The notes below the pieces were generated by a model. The model was not told where the DNA came from, did not search any database, and saw nothing but the letters and a program-made list of their open reading frames with translations. The position numbers and the translations under genes were made by a program. From contig OY997595.1 in the NCBI GenBank assembly GCA_963921825.1, positions 68,045,879-68,109,878 of the forward strand: a stretch of 64,000 nt of DNA, written 5' to 3'. The stretch is from Erodium maritimum (Eukaryota > Streptophyta > Magnoliopsida > Geraniales > Geraniaceae). Numbering within the stretch: the stretch's first letter is position 1; each line of letters begins with the position of its first letter. Of the stretch, positions 44,201 through 55,599 are shown piece after piece.

Positions 44201-45265
44201 TTCCATGGGAGCTCCTCTCTCTCCTCCCTTGATAATTTCGGCCATTAGTGAATGATGGGCTGAAATTGGTCCAAATTGGTGTCTTAAACCTAGAGAAAAT
44301 GATGCTTAAAATACCCCCTTGCCCTTTCTATTCTCAAGTTCAACCATTAAGGGTAGAAGGGTCAATTCACACCCATTTCTTCTCTTACAAGCTAACATGG
44401 ACACATGTCCATGTGGGGGCCACTTCTAACTCAAATAATTCCAGCTCAAATAAATAATTAGGTTTAGTTTCTAATTGGACCACGTTTGACCGAAAATGAC
44501 CCCGGGTTGGCTTTTCCCACAATTACAGCTGTTTGAAAGGAAACGACCCAACTAAGCTAACCGTAATGACGGCTAAGCTTTTCGGGTCCTGGAAAGGTCC
44601 CGAATGACTCTCGGAGTCATCGGTTGACTTTTCCAGCAAAAAGTCAACTTTCGCCAGAATCCGCCGGTTCGACCAGAATCGACCGAGGGCGGTTCTTACT
44701 GGTCCTATACACAAGCCCCGACATTTGTACACGGGAACATCCGGCGAGGGGCTATTGGAGATCAACTCTATACTGATTCGATTGCTGCCCTGCTACCACG
44801 TGAGCGTGGTAGGGTTGGGAGTGGAGGACGCGCTCACCCTGAAGCGGGAGCTGTGGAAGCTGCAACGCCTTTGGATCGTAGGGGCACAACTGCTGAAGTC
44901 CTGGGAAGGGTGGCGCCAACAGTTGGTTGGGACGCCAAGTTGTAGGCGGGGGAGATGCTCCGCTGGGAGCCTAAGCATCGGAGACTGGCTCTGGGAGGGG
45001 TCTCTGGACGATGCTTTGCCTCCCACCACCTCCATTACCGTAGAGGTCCCTCAGGATCTCCAGTACCCCGTTCCCCCTCTCCGTCTTCCACCTTTTCCCA
45101 TGGGGCGTCAAAATACCGTCTGTGACGGTTCTGGTACTACAAGGTTTAGTGAACCGTTGTTCGTTCACACTGACCTTTCATGGTCGAGGAGCATGTTCCT
45201 CAAGGCATTCCGATGTAATCGTTCTTAAGAAGTTATAATATTGTAATTTTCGTTCAAAAAAAAAA
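41260..45265 (+). mobile_element. Retroposon-like GC-rich block with poly(A), interrupted by a solo LTR
   Basis: A GC-rich stretch with long overlapping open frames (41768-42451 and, after the LTR, 44701 onward) ends at about 45255 in an A-run after a short 3' tail. Removing 42452-44705 joins ...LPGWSY with TQAPTFVHGN in one frame. The Arg/Pro/Gly-rich composition fits the C-terminal half of a LINE ORF1, but no DUF4283 or zinc knuckle was recognised, so the family is uncertain. No target duplication was found. Confidence 0.4.
42447..44705. mobile_element. Solo LTR, 2.25 kb, with GGTCC target duplication
   Basis: Starts TATCACGCCCCAAATCCGG and ends GGGCGGTTCTTACT (42452-44700), with GGTCC on both sides. 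It is the same family and orientation as the LTR at 37223; both terminal dinucleotides are mutated (TG to TA, CA to CT). Contains a short tandem GC-rich repeat (CCGGCCCGGAACC) at about 44060-44165. No internal genes. Confidence 0.85.
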
Positions 45266-45624
45266 TTAGGGGTGGGCATTGGATGGTTAACCACTCAGTT
45301 GACTTTTTTACGAGTCTAACTAGATATTATTAGTTTGACATATCTTAAAATTAGTCCTAACTTAAATACCAATTCTTTACAGTGAAAATAATCAGTTTAT
45401 TGGTCGGTTGGTTAATGGTTTTAACCAACCAACCACTATACAACATGTAAGTACAAATTTAAACACCAATAACCATACACATATTTCTATTTGAAGCCAA
45501 AACATATTATTACATTCTAAAAAAAAATACATATAAGTCATTGTGTTCTTGATTAGAATTACAGGAAATGTCGAATAAATTTAATCAAAATACAAAAACA
45601 ATCTTTACCTTTCTTCATTCTTGA

Positions 45625-46987
45625 GGAGAAATCTGGTGAGAACCATGTTTTAACGTAGGAACCGCGAGAACCAATCTAAGTCATTCATTTTAAGAATGAA
45701 TGGATGAGATGCAATTGAGAAGTTGACTACAAAAAACATCACTTTTTAATAAGTAGTAAGAGCTTTTTAGTAAAACTATCATATTACTTTTTTTTAACCA
45801 ATTCACTAATTTAATTTTTCCTGCTTCGTTTGAACTTCGATTGGCTTCAAACTTGCGCCATTAATTTTGTTTTTTAAGGGATTTCTATCAAGATCAGTCA
45901 TGAACATATTTTGAAGCACACTTTTTTAATATTTCGGGGTTGATTTTTTTTATTTATTAAAAAATATGGGTAATTTTTATCAACACTTTGCTCTGGATTT
46001 ATCAACACTTTTACACTGATTTTATCAACACTTTACACTGGTTTATCATCTCATTTTCCAAAACTTATCATGATTTTATCACCTCATCCCGTGTTTTTTA
46101 TGAACACTAGTTTTATCAACACTAAACTATAGGTTTATCATTCAAAATACGTGTGTTTTATCACCCCCATCACATGTTTTTTTAAGCACGAAAAAAAATT
46201 ATTTTGGGGTTGGTTTTTAAAGAAATTATATCTGGGTAATTTTTATCAGCACTTTGCTCTGGGTTTATCAACACTTTGCTCTGGGTTTATCAACACTTTA
46301 CACTGATTTTATCATCCCATTTTCCAAAACTGATCATAATTTTTATCATCTCATCACGTGCTTTTTATGAACACCAGTTTTATCAACACTAAACACTAGA
46401 TTTATCATTGAATTACGTGTGTTTTATCACCCCATCACAAGTTTATTTTTATCAACGTTAAACTCTAGTGTATCACACTTATTACCAAAATTGAACATGG
46501 TTTTTATCACCTCATTATTTGTTTCTTATCACCTCATTACATGTTTTTTTTAATAAACATTTAGCACTAGTTTGGTATTCCGATATAAAACATTTATTAG
46601 TGAAGATTTATCAACGCTCAACATTATTTTTATCACCTTGATATAAATTTTTATTTCCGTGCTTCAAAATATATTCACGACTGATCTTGATTTAAAACCC
46701 TTGAAAAAAGAAAAATATTGGCGCAAGTTTGAAGTTAATCGGAGTTCAAACGAATCGGGAAATATTAAATTAGTGAATTGGTTAAAAAAAATGGACACTT
46801 GTCCACATGGCACCATGCTATTACAATTATGCCATTGCTTGTGTGAGAATGGATGAAAGTGATGCGAATTTGGGTAGAATTGGGGTGATGATGTGGCATC
46901 ATGGTGAATGTTGGATCTTAGGTGAGTGTGACTAGGATTGGTTCTCACAGTTCCTATGTTAAGAGTGGTTCTCAATAGATTATCCCT
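45625..46987. mobile_element. Large fold-back element with internal TTTATCAACACTTT repeats
   Basis: Arms of about 300 bp (45625-45930 and 46655-46987) are inverted copies: for example GTGAGAACCATG...AGAACCAATCTAAG on the left and the inverted counterpart ending GGTTCTCAATAGATTATCCC. The centre (45970-46640) consists of two direct copies of about 230 bp built from TTTATCAACACTTT variants. No transposase frame. The ATTATCCC end resembles the MITE termini elsewhere in the window. Confidence 0.75.
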
Positions 46988-47505
46988 CCTTTAAGAGAAT
47001 ATCCGTGAATAAAACAAGAGTAAGTATATATTTCTTTGATCAAATAGACGTGTGTACTAGGCCTCAACTTCACCATGTGGTCTCTAAGCAATCGTTTGAT
47101 TATATGAAATAGATGATGTGGATCTTTCTCTGATCAAATAGATGTGTGTCGTTGATTTTCCAACGGACTGTAAGATCGTGTTCTATGTTGCCAGTCCATG
47201 TGACACAGAAGAGTGCTCATAGGACATTCATCCATATCTGATCAAAGGCTATTATGAAGCCACATGTATATGATGAACAATATCGGTTTGGTTGGTTAAA
47301 CGATAGTTTGGTGTTTCAAGAACCGAAAACCAACAGTTAACCTTCCGTTTTGGTCATCTTTCCACCAGAAATACCGTCGGTGATCCCGGTTTCGGGTTCT
47401 CTGGTGGGGTTTCTGGTCGGTTGTGGTTGGTTTTAGCGATTTCGTTTTTTTCTCACCCCTAGTCTAATCCATCATCCACGATCCCTAGCCACCGTAGTCA
47501 TTATC

Positions 47506-47650
47506 ATGGAACCGTTACCGTGCACATCTCCAACCATCACGAGATCAATCATGAATCTCCTTTTCGCTCTACTCCTGGTAGTGCTCTTTTCTGCGCATCC
47601 ACAAGTCAGCGGTGCTGTATCGGAAGGATGGCGTATCGGCGACGGACCGC
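47506..47650 (+). pseudogene. Fragment of a possible small secreted protein gene
   Basis: The frame reads a short leader, then MNLLFALLLVVLFSAHPQVS, a convincing hydrophobic signal-peptide-like segment, then EGWRIGDGPRPS, after which the frame runs into a T-run marking a retroposon. A diverged copy of the last third (VVFSSTHSQSGAV...IGDDPRLP) occurs at about 49372-49460. I do not recognise the family. It is probably a broken gene or a tandemly duplicated exon. Confidence 0.35.
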
Positions 47651-47896
47651 GACCCTCTATTTTTTTTATCAGCGAGACATATTATAAAATGTTCTTTGAA
47701 AACAAGAACAAGATGAGACATACAACCTAAAAACGGTCCCTACAGGAACCTCAACCAATCACCTCAACACACTGAGGGAAACCAGATCAACAACAACCTT
47801 ACAAAAGCAGGGATGAACAACACCCGAAGAATAACTAAAAACAGATATAACAATTTTGATCTAAAATCTTGATTTGCCCACCATGAAGCTCAGCGG
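47651..47896 (-). mobile_element. Small retroposon 3' end
   Basis: Begins with a run of eight T on the plus strand followed by ATCAGCGAGACATATTATAA, like reversed LINE/SINE poly(A) ends in this window. Target duplication not found. Confidence 0.4.
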
Positions 47897-49379
47897 TTGC
47901 GGTGGTGTTTTTTTTTTGATCAGCAAGGCAGAATTTAAATAAAACCTCCATAGAGGATAAAGAGGAGTACAACTTAATCTAGCTACAGATCAAGTACAAA
48001 AACCATCACATGAAAGCCAACAGAACAACAGGGTAATGAAATGAAACCCCATGAAACATAACCAACAATGAAAGAGTTAAGCTAATAGAAACTACATCAA
48101 CAATTGAAGATGATGAATGAACCCAGAGGATTAAGTGCAAGTGAATGAGATGAAGACCCCAACTTGAGATGATATGAATTGTAGATGTGGTACTTGGTTG
48201 ATCCAGCATAATGTGTGGCTCCAAAAAGGAAATGAACGAATCCTTGGGAGCTTCCTCTGGTCTTGAATGAGATGAAATCTGCTTGAATTGAAATGAGATG
48301 AATGTTGCTAATAGTGGTGCTTGAAAATGGTTGAAGATGAGCTGAACCAGTTGAAGACTATCTAGTAAGCTTGCTTGAAACTCTTAAATTGATTGAACTG
48401 AATGAAGCAGGTGAAAAGGACCAAGGCAGGGAGATGAGCCGAGCCTACAGGGGCTTGATGAAAAACGCCCAGAATGAAGGAACCAGGGTAGAGAAACGAA
48501 AAAACCCCAGCCGAGGCAGAGGGAAACCCAGTAACCCTATCAAGACAGATAAATCAAATCAAACCCGCATTACCTCTAACCCTAACTAGACGCTTCTGAA
48601 GGGGCAAACTTGCCCTGAAACTCGCCAACGGCCTACCCCTTGACCGGCGAGCTCGACCCACACAAGGACGAGATGAAGCGAAGCAGACCAGTTAGAGATA
48701 GAGAACGGGTGAGAGAAGACAAAACCAGTCAAATAAAGAGACGAGCTTACCCAGGGGAGATCATCCTTCAGATCCTCAACGGCAGCAAGCGAGTCCTGTC
48801 CTCTAGACGCTTCGGCCAACACCAAGAGCGCTCACCGGAGGACGATATTTCTACCGAGGACTGACCTGCGCCAGGATCTGTCCGATCTGAAACCCTCGCC
48901 GACGGCTGGAGAGGGAGGAACTGGAGGGAGAAGCGCCGCTCAGCAACCGCCACGAACATGAAGAGATCTTCCAAGATCCGCATCAATCCAACCCGCAACA
49001 GCTTGGAAAAGAGCCCCACGGCCGGAAAAAGGAGACTCCTCTGTCAACGGCGGACGACCGAGAACCCAGGCGACAAGTCCGAGCCTAAATCCACCACGAT
49101 CCAAGCCCGAATAGCTTGGAAACGCGTCCCACACGTGGATTTCACCACGAAAACGAGCCACCAGAAGTGGATCGGACGGCCAAGCTACACCGAGGAGAAG
49201 GGGACGGAGAAGGGGGAAGGTAAAATTGGTAGAGGGTAAAGAGAAAGGGAGGGGAGGGGAACAACACCCCGCCGGCGACGCGCCCAGCCATGGCCGCGGC
49301 GGCCACCGGCGAGAAGGGGGAGATCTAGGGTTGGGGTGAACAGGGAGAGAGTTTTTGAGAGGAAAATTGCGGTGGTGTT
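47897..49379 (-). mobile_element. Non-autonomous L1-like retroposon, 1.46 kb, 13-bp target duplication
   Basis: TTGCGGTGGTGTT flanks the insert at 47897-47909 and 49367-49379. The insert starts with a T-run and GATCAGCAAGGCAG on the plus strand, so it lies on the minus strand with its 5' end near 49366. The 5' half is GC-rich, like an L1 leader, with an open frame at 48940-49392 that runs past the insert end and has no known domain. No RT or endonuclease. Confidence 0.75.
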
Positions 49380-49735
49380 CTCCTCTACACATTCACAATC
49401 TGGTGCTGTTGTATTAGAAGGAATGTGCATCGGCGACGATCCGCGACTCCCTGTTGCTGTGATGCTCACATTCTCCGTGTTAGTCTCCCACGTCTCGAGC
49501 AGGGACACGAACGGCGATATAATCGGAAAAAATCAGACGAATCATGCGAGTACTGCTATGCAGCCTCACCAAGTCCAATGAGTAAGGAAGGATCCAGGGA
49601 TTTTTACCGGGAGGGATCCGTGAATCATACTTATCCTCCCTTACAGACTGTCAAGATCAAGTTCGGTTGCCTACATCACGACGAAAAAAATGACTATTAT
49701 TATCATTTTGTAACGCTTCAAATAATTGAATGACA
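49372..49735 (+). other. Continuation of the secreted-protein-like fragment
   Basis: Two overlapping open frames (49336-49581 and 49425-49733) cover the stretch following the retroposon. One resembles the 47556-47650 fragment over about 30 residues. No full-length gene model could be built. Confidence 0.25.
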
Positions 49736-49918
49736 AATTTTGTCCTTTTCAAATTATTTTGGATCCGACCCAGATTTGGACCTTATAATTTAACCGATCT
49801 TGTTCTGATTTAAGCACGTTAGCATGAAACCAATACAACCATATCATCTCTTATCTTCCAATTTTATTATTCCAATTTGGACCTACCATTGACATCGTCT
49901 TTCCCACCACATCCTCCC

Positions 49919-49926
49919 TATATAAA
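49919..49926 (+). promoter_or_regulatory. TATA box of OBL-b
   Basis: TATATAAA 66 bases before the ATG, in the promoter stretch shared with OBL-a from about 49757 onward (CCAGATTTGGACC). Confidence 0.75.
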
Positions 49927-49991
49927 CCAACCTTTCTTCAATGCTTCAACACCTCAAACAACCCAATCAACAACACAGTTCATTAATCACA

Positions 49992-52900
49992 ATGACCATG
50001 GAGTGCAACGAGGGCTTCTCCAACAGCTACATGCTGCTCGATGCAGACAAGATCGGGCCTGTCGATCTCTTCAACATATTGTTTCACAGCAACATAGCTA
50101 AGCGCAAGTTCATCGACGTTCCCGACCAGCAAGAAGAGACCTTCCACCGCCGGTGGCTCATTTTTCTGACCATCGTCGTGCAGAAACTTCTCTTGCTCTT
50201 GGCTAAGCCCTTGGCCTTCCTCGGCGCCGCGTTGGAGATTTGGCTCAACCTGCTCACTATTAACCGTGGCTTTCTCGGTCTCGTGATTAATTTCTTGGAA
50301 GGTTCGTTCATTTCTCCTTCTTGATTAGTCTTTTTGGGCATGGTTTATTCTAAACATGGTAAGTGTTGCATTATGTTATATATCGACCATTAGAACCAAT
50401 AAACGTACGTGACAACGATGGTGCAAACTCCAGCAGACTTTACAAAGACATTACTTTAAAAGTATTTGTCACGTACATATAGCTATCCTAAAGTATATAT
50501 TGATTGTTTGTTGGACAAAATTAAGGCCAAATATTTTACACTTTTCAATTCACAAATAAATGTAAATGATATGTGACTAATTCATAAAGACATGTAAATG
50601 ACTTGTGACCAAAAGTTAATATACCTGGTTTGACACTATAAAACATTAGATAGTTAAGTGTATGTGACCAATACGTTGACCAATCCGACGGGATTCAAAT
50701 TCTTCACCAATGGGAATACTACCCGTTGCTGTGGAGTGGTAGCTGACCGACGGATGCATTATCTTCACAGTTGGATATTATATCCGTCGGATAGGTTGGA
50801 GCTTCACCAACAGATGCCTTTATCCGGCGGTGAAATAATGTGACTTTTCTGGCGGATACAATATAGGTGTTGGGTTAGTAAAATTCGACTGTAAAGAATA
50901 TTGCATTATGTTATATATCGACCACTAAGAAATACATTAGAACCAATAAAGGTACAAGACAACTTTTTGTTATTAACAGTAATTTTTTATGATCATCAAG
51001 TACAAAAATGAGTATCATTTACAGCAACTTCATTGCTAAAAACATAAGATAACTCAGGACAATAATTTCACATATACAGCAAACAAATATGACGTATACA
51101 TATTTACAAAGGATAATTGTTGATAAGTACTATTAGGTATTCACTCTTTACAAGTTATTACTTTTTTAATAATTATAAAAAAAAATACTCGACACTTTCC
51201 TTTTTGTTGTATTTTATTTTATGTATACTAATTGATTCATATTAATATTATGTTGCTTATACAGGAAAATTGGTGATACCGGACAGGGCATCACCAACAT
51301 ATGCATCAGTTATTGGACTTCTAGATAAGAGGCTGAAATTGGACAGTAGCATCAAGCATGGAGATGACAGATACTTTCCTGCTCTCTCCATGATGGCTTC
51401 CAAAGTTGCATACGAGAATCCTGCTTATTTCCAATCCGTCGTTGAAGATGTCTGGAAGATGGAGTTTTTGGGATCTTTCGACTTCTGGAATGGTAAGCTG
51501 GTGTTATGATTGACATTTGTTCGCTTAGATCTATCTATTAAAGCCCGACTCACCTAAAGTCACACTCAAACTTTATTGAAGTTGATGTTATGATCGACAT
51601 TTATTCACTCAAATCTATCCATCAAGGTCCTACGCATTCAAAAAGTTGAACCTATAGGTGGAAGCTCAGACCTTTAGTCCATCTGATCTATATGCTAATG
51701 CCGGACTCACCTAATAAGTCGAACTGATCATAGGTGGAGGTCCAAACTTGCTATTAGTTGGTGGTTTAGCTAAAAAATAGAACTCATAGATAGAGGTTCA
51801 TGATCTGTTATTTAAGTTGGTGTTATCATTAACATGTATTAGAATGTGAGACTCTCAAACTCAGACTTTCACCTGAACCAGGTTTTAATACTAGCCTTGA
51901 TATTATATTAAAGTCCGGTCCATCTAAAAACTCGAACCTGATAAGTGGTGATCCAGACTTATCATCTAAACTGATATCATGATTCACATTTTTTCCCAGC
52001 TTATAGAAAGCAGGCCACAACACAAGCTTCAATGTTCTACGACAAAACCGCAGACCAAGACACAATAATCTTGGCCTTCAGAGGCACATCACCATTCGAT
52101 GCAGAAGATTGGATTACAGACGTCGATCTTTCTTGGTATGAGATCCATGGTGTTGGGAAACTCCATGGAGGGTTCTTGAAGGCTCTAGGGTTACAGAAAA
52201 GCACAGGCTGGCCAAAGGAATATTCATTTGAAGGTGTGCCTTTTTTCTCTATTGGATTTTGTGCATGTGTTTTTGGTTTTTATTCCAGGACTCACACTTA
52301 TTTCTACGTATTCATATATTTTTGTTGGAATGAAAAACTATAATTGAACTTTCAGTTAAGTTGATCCTCTGAAATATTTGTTTGAAGGTGACGAAACACA
52401 CCCTCCGGTCCCACCAGCTTACTATGCCCTCAGGGAGAAGCTCAGGGAGCTTTTGAAGCAGAATAAGAGAGCTAAGTTCGTAGTCACCGGACACAGTTTG
52501 GGCGGTGCGCTGGCGATTCTGTTTCCGGCGATATTGTTCCTCCACGAGGAGGAGGAGATGCTGGAGAGGATGGAGGGAGTGTACACTTTTGGACAACCTA
52601 GGGTTGGAGATGGAAGGTTTGGGCAGTTCATGATAAAGAAGTTGAAGGAGCGCAATGCTAAGTATTTCAGGTTTGTGTATTGCAATGACATGGTTCCTAG
52701 GTTGCCTATGGATGATTCGGATCTCTTATTCAAGCACTTTGGAATTTGTCACTACCATGACAGCTTCTATGTGGGCAAGGTAATGATTCCCAAATCACTA
52801 TAAATGATTCCATGTTGATTTTGATCATAAAAACAAAGGATAATCACATAAAAAAAACGTTTCATGAACTTGTCTTTTGGTGTACTTGTGTAAAAATAAT

Positions 52901-53672
52901 TAGTACAGCAAAAACACAAAAAATCCAGAATTTTTACAAAGGTTCTGACTTACAAAAATTGAATATCTCGTGATATTTGTATACAATTATCTCTTTTGTT
53001 ATTAATTAACCAAAACACTTTTTTTTTTACCAGCAATTTTTTTCATAAATACCTAAACTTCAAAATGAAGAATTAGGCAAAAAGAAACCCTCGAATCTGG
53101 TTATATGCAAACAAAGACAATTTCATACAAGGTTCCAAAAGTAAACAACAGAGTATAACCTACACAAAACAGTCGAACTTGAATTTTAGAGCCCAAGTTA
53201 ATTTAAGTCTCAACAACGATACCCGCTCCTCTAATTTTTGGTGGATCTCTGTCCACCTCTCCTAAAATCTGATACATCAATCTTATAAGTCTAAGAACCA
53301 TAGTCCAAATCTTGATACACATTGTTGGTAAAAAGAAACAAATTGATATAGCAATGGTTTTAACGTATGTTACCGATATTTGTTTTGCAGATTGTTCGTG
53401 AAACGGTAAACAAAAATTATTTCTCACCTATGAGTGTTATACCTATGAGTTTAAATTCATGTTGGGAGCTAGTAAGGAGCTTTGCCATCAGGTACATAAA
53501 AGGGAAAGAATATAATGAAGAAATGTTGACCAAGATAGCCAGGATTGCTGGTTTGCTAATACCAGGTTTAACTGCTCATTGCCCGAACGATTATGTCAAC
53601 GCTACTCGAATGGGATCTCCCGGCTTATTTCCACCTACCAACGGTGACTATGCTTATTACAAGCAAGATTAA
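49992..53672 (+). CDS. Oil-body-lipase-like triacylglycerol lipase, copy b
   Basis: Five exons: 49992-50301, 51265-51492, 52000-52233, 52388-52779 and 53391-53672, total 1446 nt, 481 aa. The exon lengths equal those of OBL-a, except that the 623-nt exon 3 of copy a is here 234+392 nt (one extra codon, QKSTGW versus QKTGW) separated by a 154-bp intron. Catalytic S294 (GHSLGG), D358 and H451 (AHCPNDYVN) are kept, as is the hydrophobic N-terminal half. Without splicing of intron 3 the frame ends about 37 codons past the junction ([10 protein letters not shown]...), before the catalytic serine. Same class 3 lipase family as copy a, likely acting at oil bodies. AATAAA at 53886-53891; a copia LTR begins 55 bases later. 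Confidence 0.92.
50364..50960. repeat. Direct repeat pair in OBL-b intron 1
   Basis: The phrase TTGCATTATGTTATATATCG followed by ACCA and ATTAGAACCAATAAA occurs at about 50367-50405 and again at about 50904-50957, about 540 bases apart. The sequence between includes GC-rich phrases with TCCGTCGGATA. It may be a local duplication flanking an insertion. Confidence 0.5.
51113..51230. mobile_element. MITE family A left-arm remnant in OBL-b intron 1
   Basis: GGATAATTGTTGATAAGTAC and GGTATTCACTCTTTACAAG are family A left-arm phrases. The right arm is absent. Confidence 0.5.
52227..52390 (+). other. Copy-specific 154-bp intron with duplicated 10-bp boundary
   Basis: Intron 52234-52387. TTTGAAGGTG occurs at 52227-52236, spanning the donor (TTTGAAG|GTG), and again at 52381-52390, spanning the acceptor (TTTGAAG|GTG). 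The polypyrimidine tract before the acceptor is weak. A better-looking CTTTCAG at about 52355 would lead to an early stop. In OBL-a the same place reads TCCTTCGAAGACGACGAA with no intron. Confidence 0.9.
52838..52992. mobile_element. Internally deleted MITE family A in OBL-b intron 4
   Basis: Starts GGATAATCACATAAAAAAAAC, contains TTCATGAACTTGTCTTTTGG and ends TACAATTATC. It sits in the intron equivalent to OBL-a intron 3, where the longer copy with a nested family C MITE lies. Confidence 0.65.
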
Positions 53673-53945
53673 GACCAGCCTTCGAAGCTAATCATTAAGA
53701 AGACGCTACCTTTAAATGTAACACCTCCAAGAAGTCAATTTGTAGTATTGTGGGTCTTGTCATTGTGTTTCTCTTTATTGTCTCACCAATAAGCAATTCC
53801 TGTCTTTGTGACAACATGTTTTTAGTTATTTTCCTTCTACGAGTTTTAAGAATGTATCGGTTTATGTTGGCTTCAGATGGTTCGAAATAAAACAACAATG
53901 TTTTTTGGTTTTTGAGTTGTGTTTTCATTTTGGATGTATAATGTT

Positions 53946-55078
53946 TGTCAGACGGGTTAGTCCATAAACGATGATAAACAGATAAAATGAATCCAATATT
54001 ATTGATGAATATTCAAATCGCATACGAAATAAAATAACAAAAAAAAGTATGTAATAACACAAAGTCGATACGTAATCGAAACAGTAACCTCAATCGATAC
54101 TCGAAGAGGGAACTGGTATGTCGAGGCCTGCGAACCAGTTTCCTTAAGACTTTTTATTGCCCCGTCTGAGCAAGTCTCCCAAAATACAACGACAACGTAA
54201 ACGAACTCGAAACCGTGTATGAGAAGTAGCACCGAGTAGAAAGAAATCAGTTGCTCTGTTCTTGGAGAAGGAGAGAAATCGTGTAGGTAAATTTCGTGTC
54301 TATTTCGTCTCTACTACGTGTCTAATTTTTCACTACGAATAATGAACTAGAACATAGCTTATATAGGAAAAGGGGAGAGAATTTTTGGAAACGAGTTTTA
54401 TGGAAACACAATTTTCGGAAATATCAAATATTGGAAATATATTTTTCCAGTAATTAATTATTAATTTCGAAATATAATAATATTAGGAAATTAAATAAAT
54501 TTCGGAAATATTAAAAAATTCGAAATAGTAAAAAAATTAGGAAATAATATAAATTTCAGAAATAATAAATTCTGAAATTTCCTTATTGCATATCAATTTC
54601 CAAAACTGAAAAAGATATCAATTTCAGATTTCCTTATTTTGCATATTCTGAAAATTGGAAATTAATTGTTGAGATTTAATACGGGCCGAAGCAAAACGGA
54701 GCTGGCGCTACGGGCCCAAATCCGCTGCAGCATTCGCGTCCCGCACAAAGCCTTTCATCCAAGCAATTCAAACATGCTAGGAAGGCAACGCTATATGAAC
54801 CCAATGAAAGTTTGACAATCTTTCGATGTGGGACAGCACAAGAATGATGTATTTTTTCATTTGCAATTTTCTCAACAACTAAGTTCAACGGGTGATCTTT
54901 GAGCTTTAATTTCTCATTCACCTCTTGTCCGTTTAGACCTCATAATATCTCGTTGGAAAGGCCTCACTTCCTAGAACACGAAACTAGTCTTTCCATAGTT
55001 CTAGGATGACCCGATCCGATAGATAATTGAGTGTCAAGTTGACCATTTCCATTAGTCTAAACTCACTTTTGTCCAACA
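53946..55078 (-). repeat. 3' LTR of the copia-related element
   Basis: In element sense starts TGTTGGACAAAAG and ends CTGACA. Short reverse-strand open frames inside (for example 53999-54232 and 54676-54921) recur in the other LTR and are not treated as genes. Confidence 0.9.
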
Positions 55079-55599
55079 ATCCCCCACATGAATAGAAATT
55101 AACGCGAGAGGAAAGCGATAGGATGGTGACTTCTCATAGCTGATATCTGCATAGGATAGGTAGGCAACACCCTTGAACCTTCCCTTGTGAAGATGTAACT
55201 ACTTTACTGACTGACTAGTAGACACGATGTCCTTGAACTATTCTGTCGTTTATGTAAATGAAGATACATTCCACACAGACACCAACAAACACAGTTTTTT
55301 CGGTTCTCATGGTTATGTCCGTAAGTCATGGACATCTCTTGATTCTGCGAGAGTTTAAGACACCTAAGCCCCAGTAGTTTCCCTTGAGGCGACTCCACCT
55401 CACTCTCACATAGGTGATTTCTTTGCTCATATTCTTGAAGCACAATGAATCATTAAAAGCATAGCTTAACCTTAACACGTTTTAAATCACTGTTTACATC
55501 ATAGGAATGGACCCGGGGTGACCCCCACAGTGACCACACAAGGTTTATGCAAATAGGTTGTCCCATTGAACCTAGATCTTGGGATCTCTAGTCAACTAG

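Noticed and set aside
53999..54232. Identical 77-codon reverse frames in both copia LTRs
   Set aside because: They are duplicated only because the LTRs are; no domain and no start context of note.
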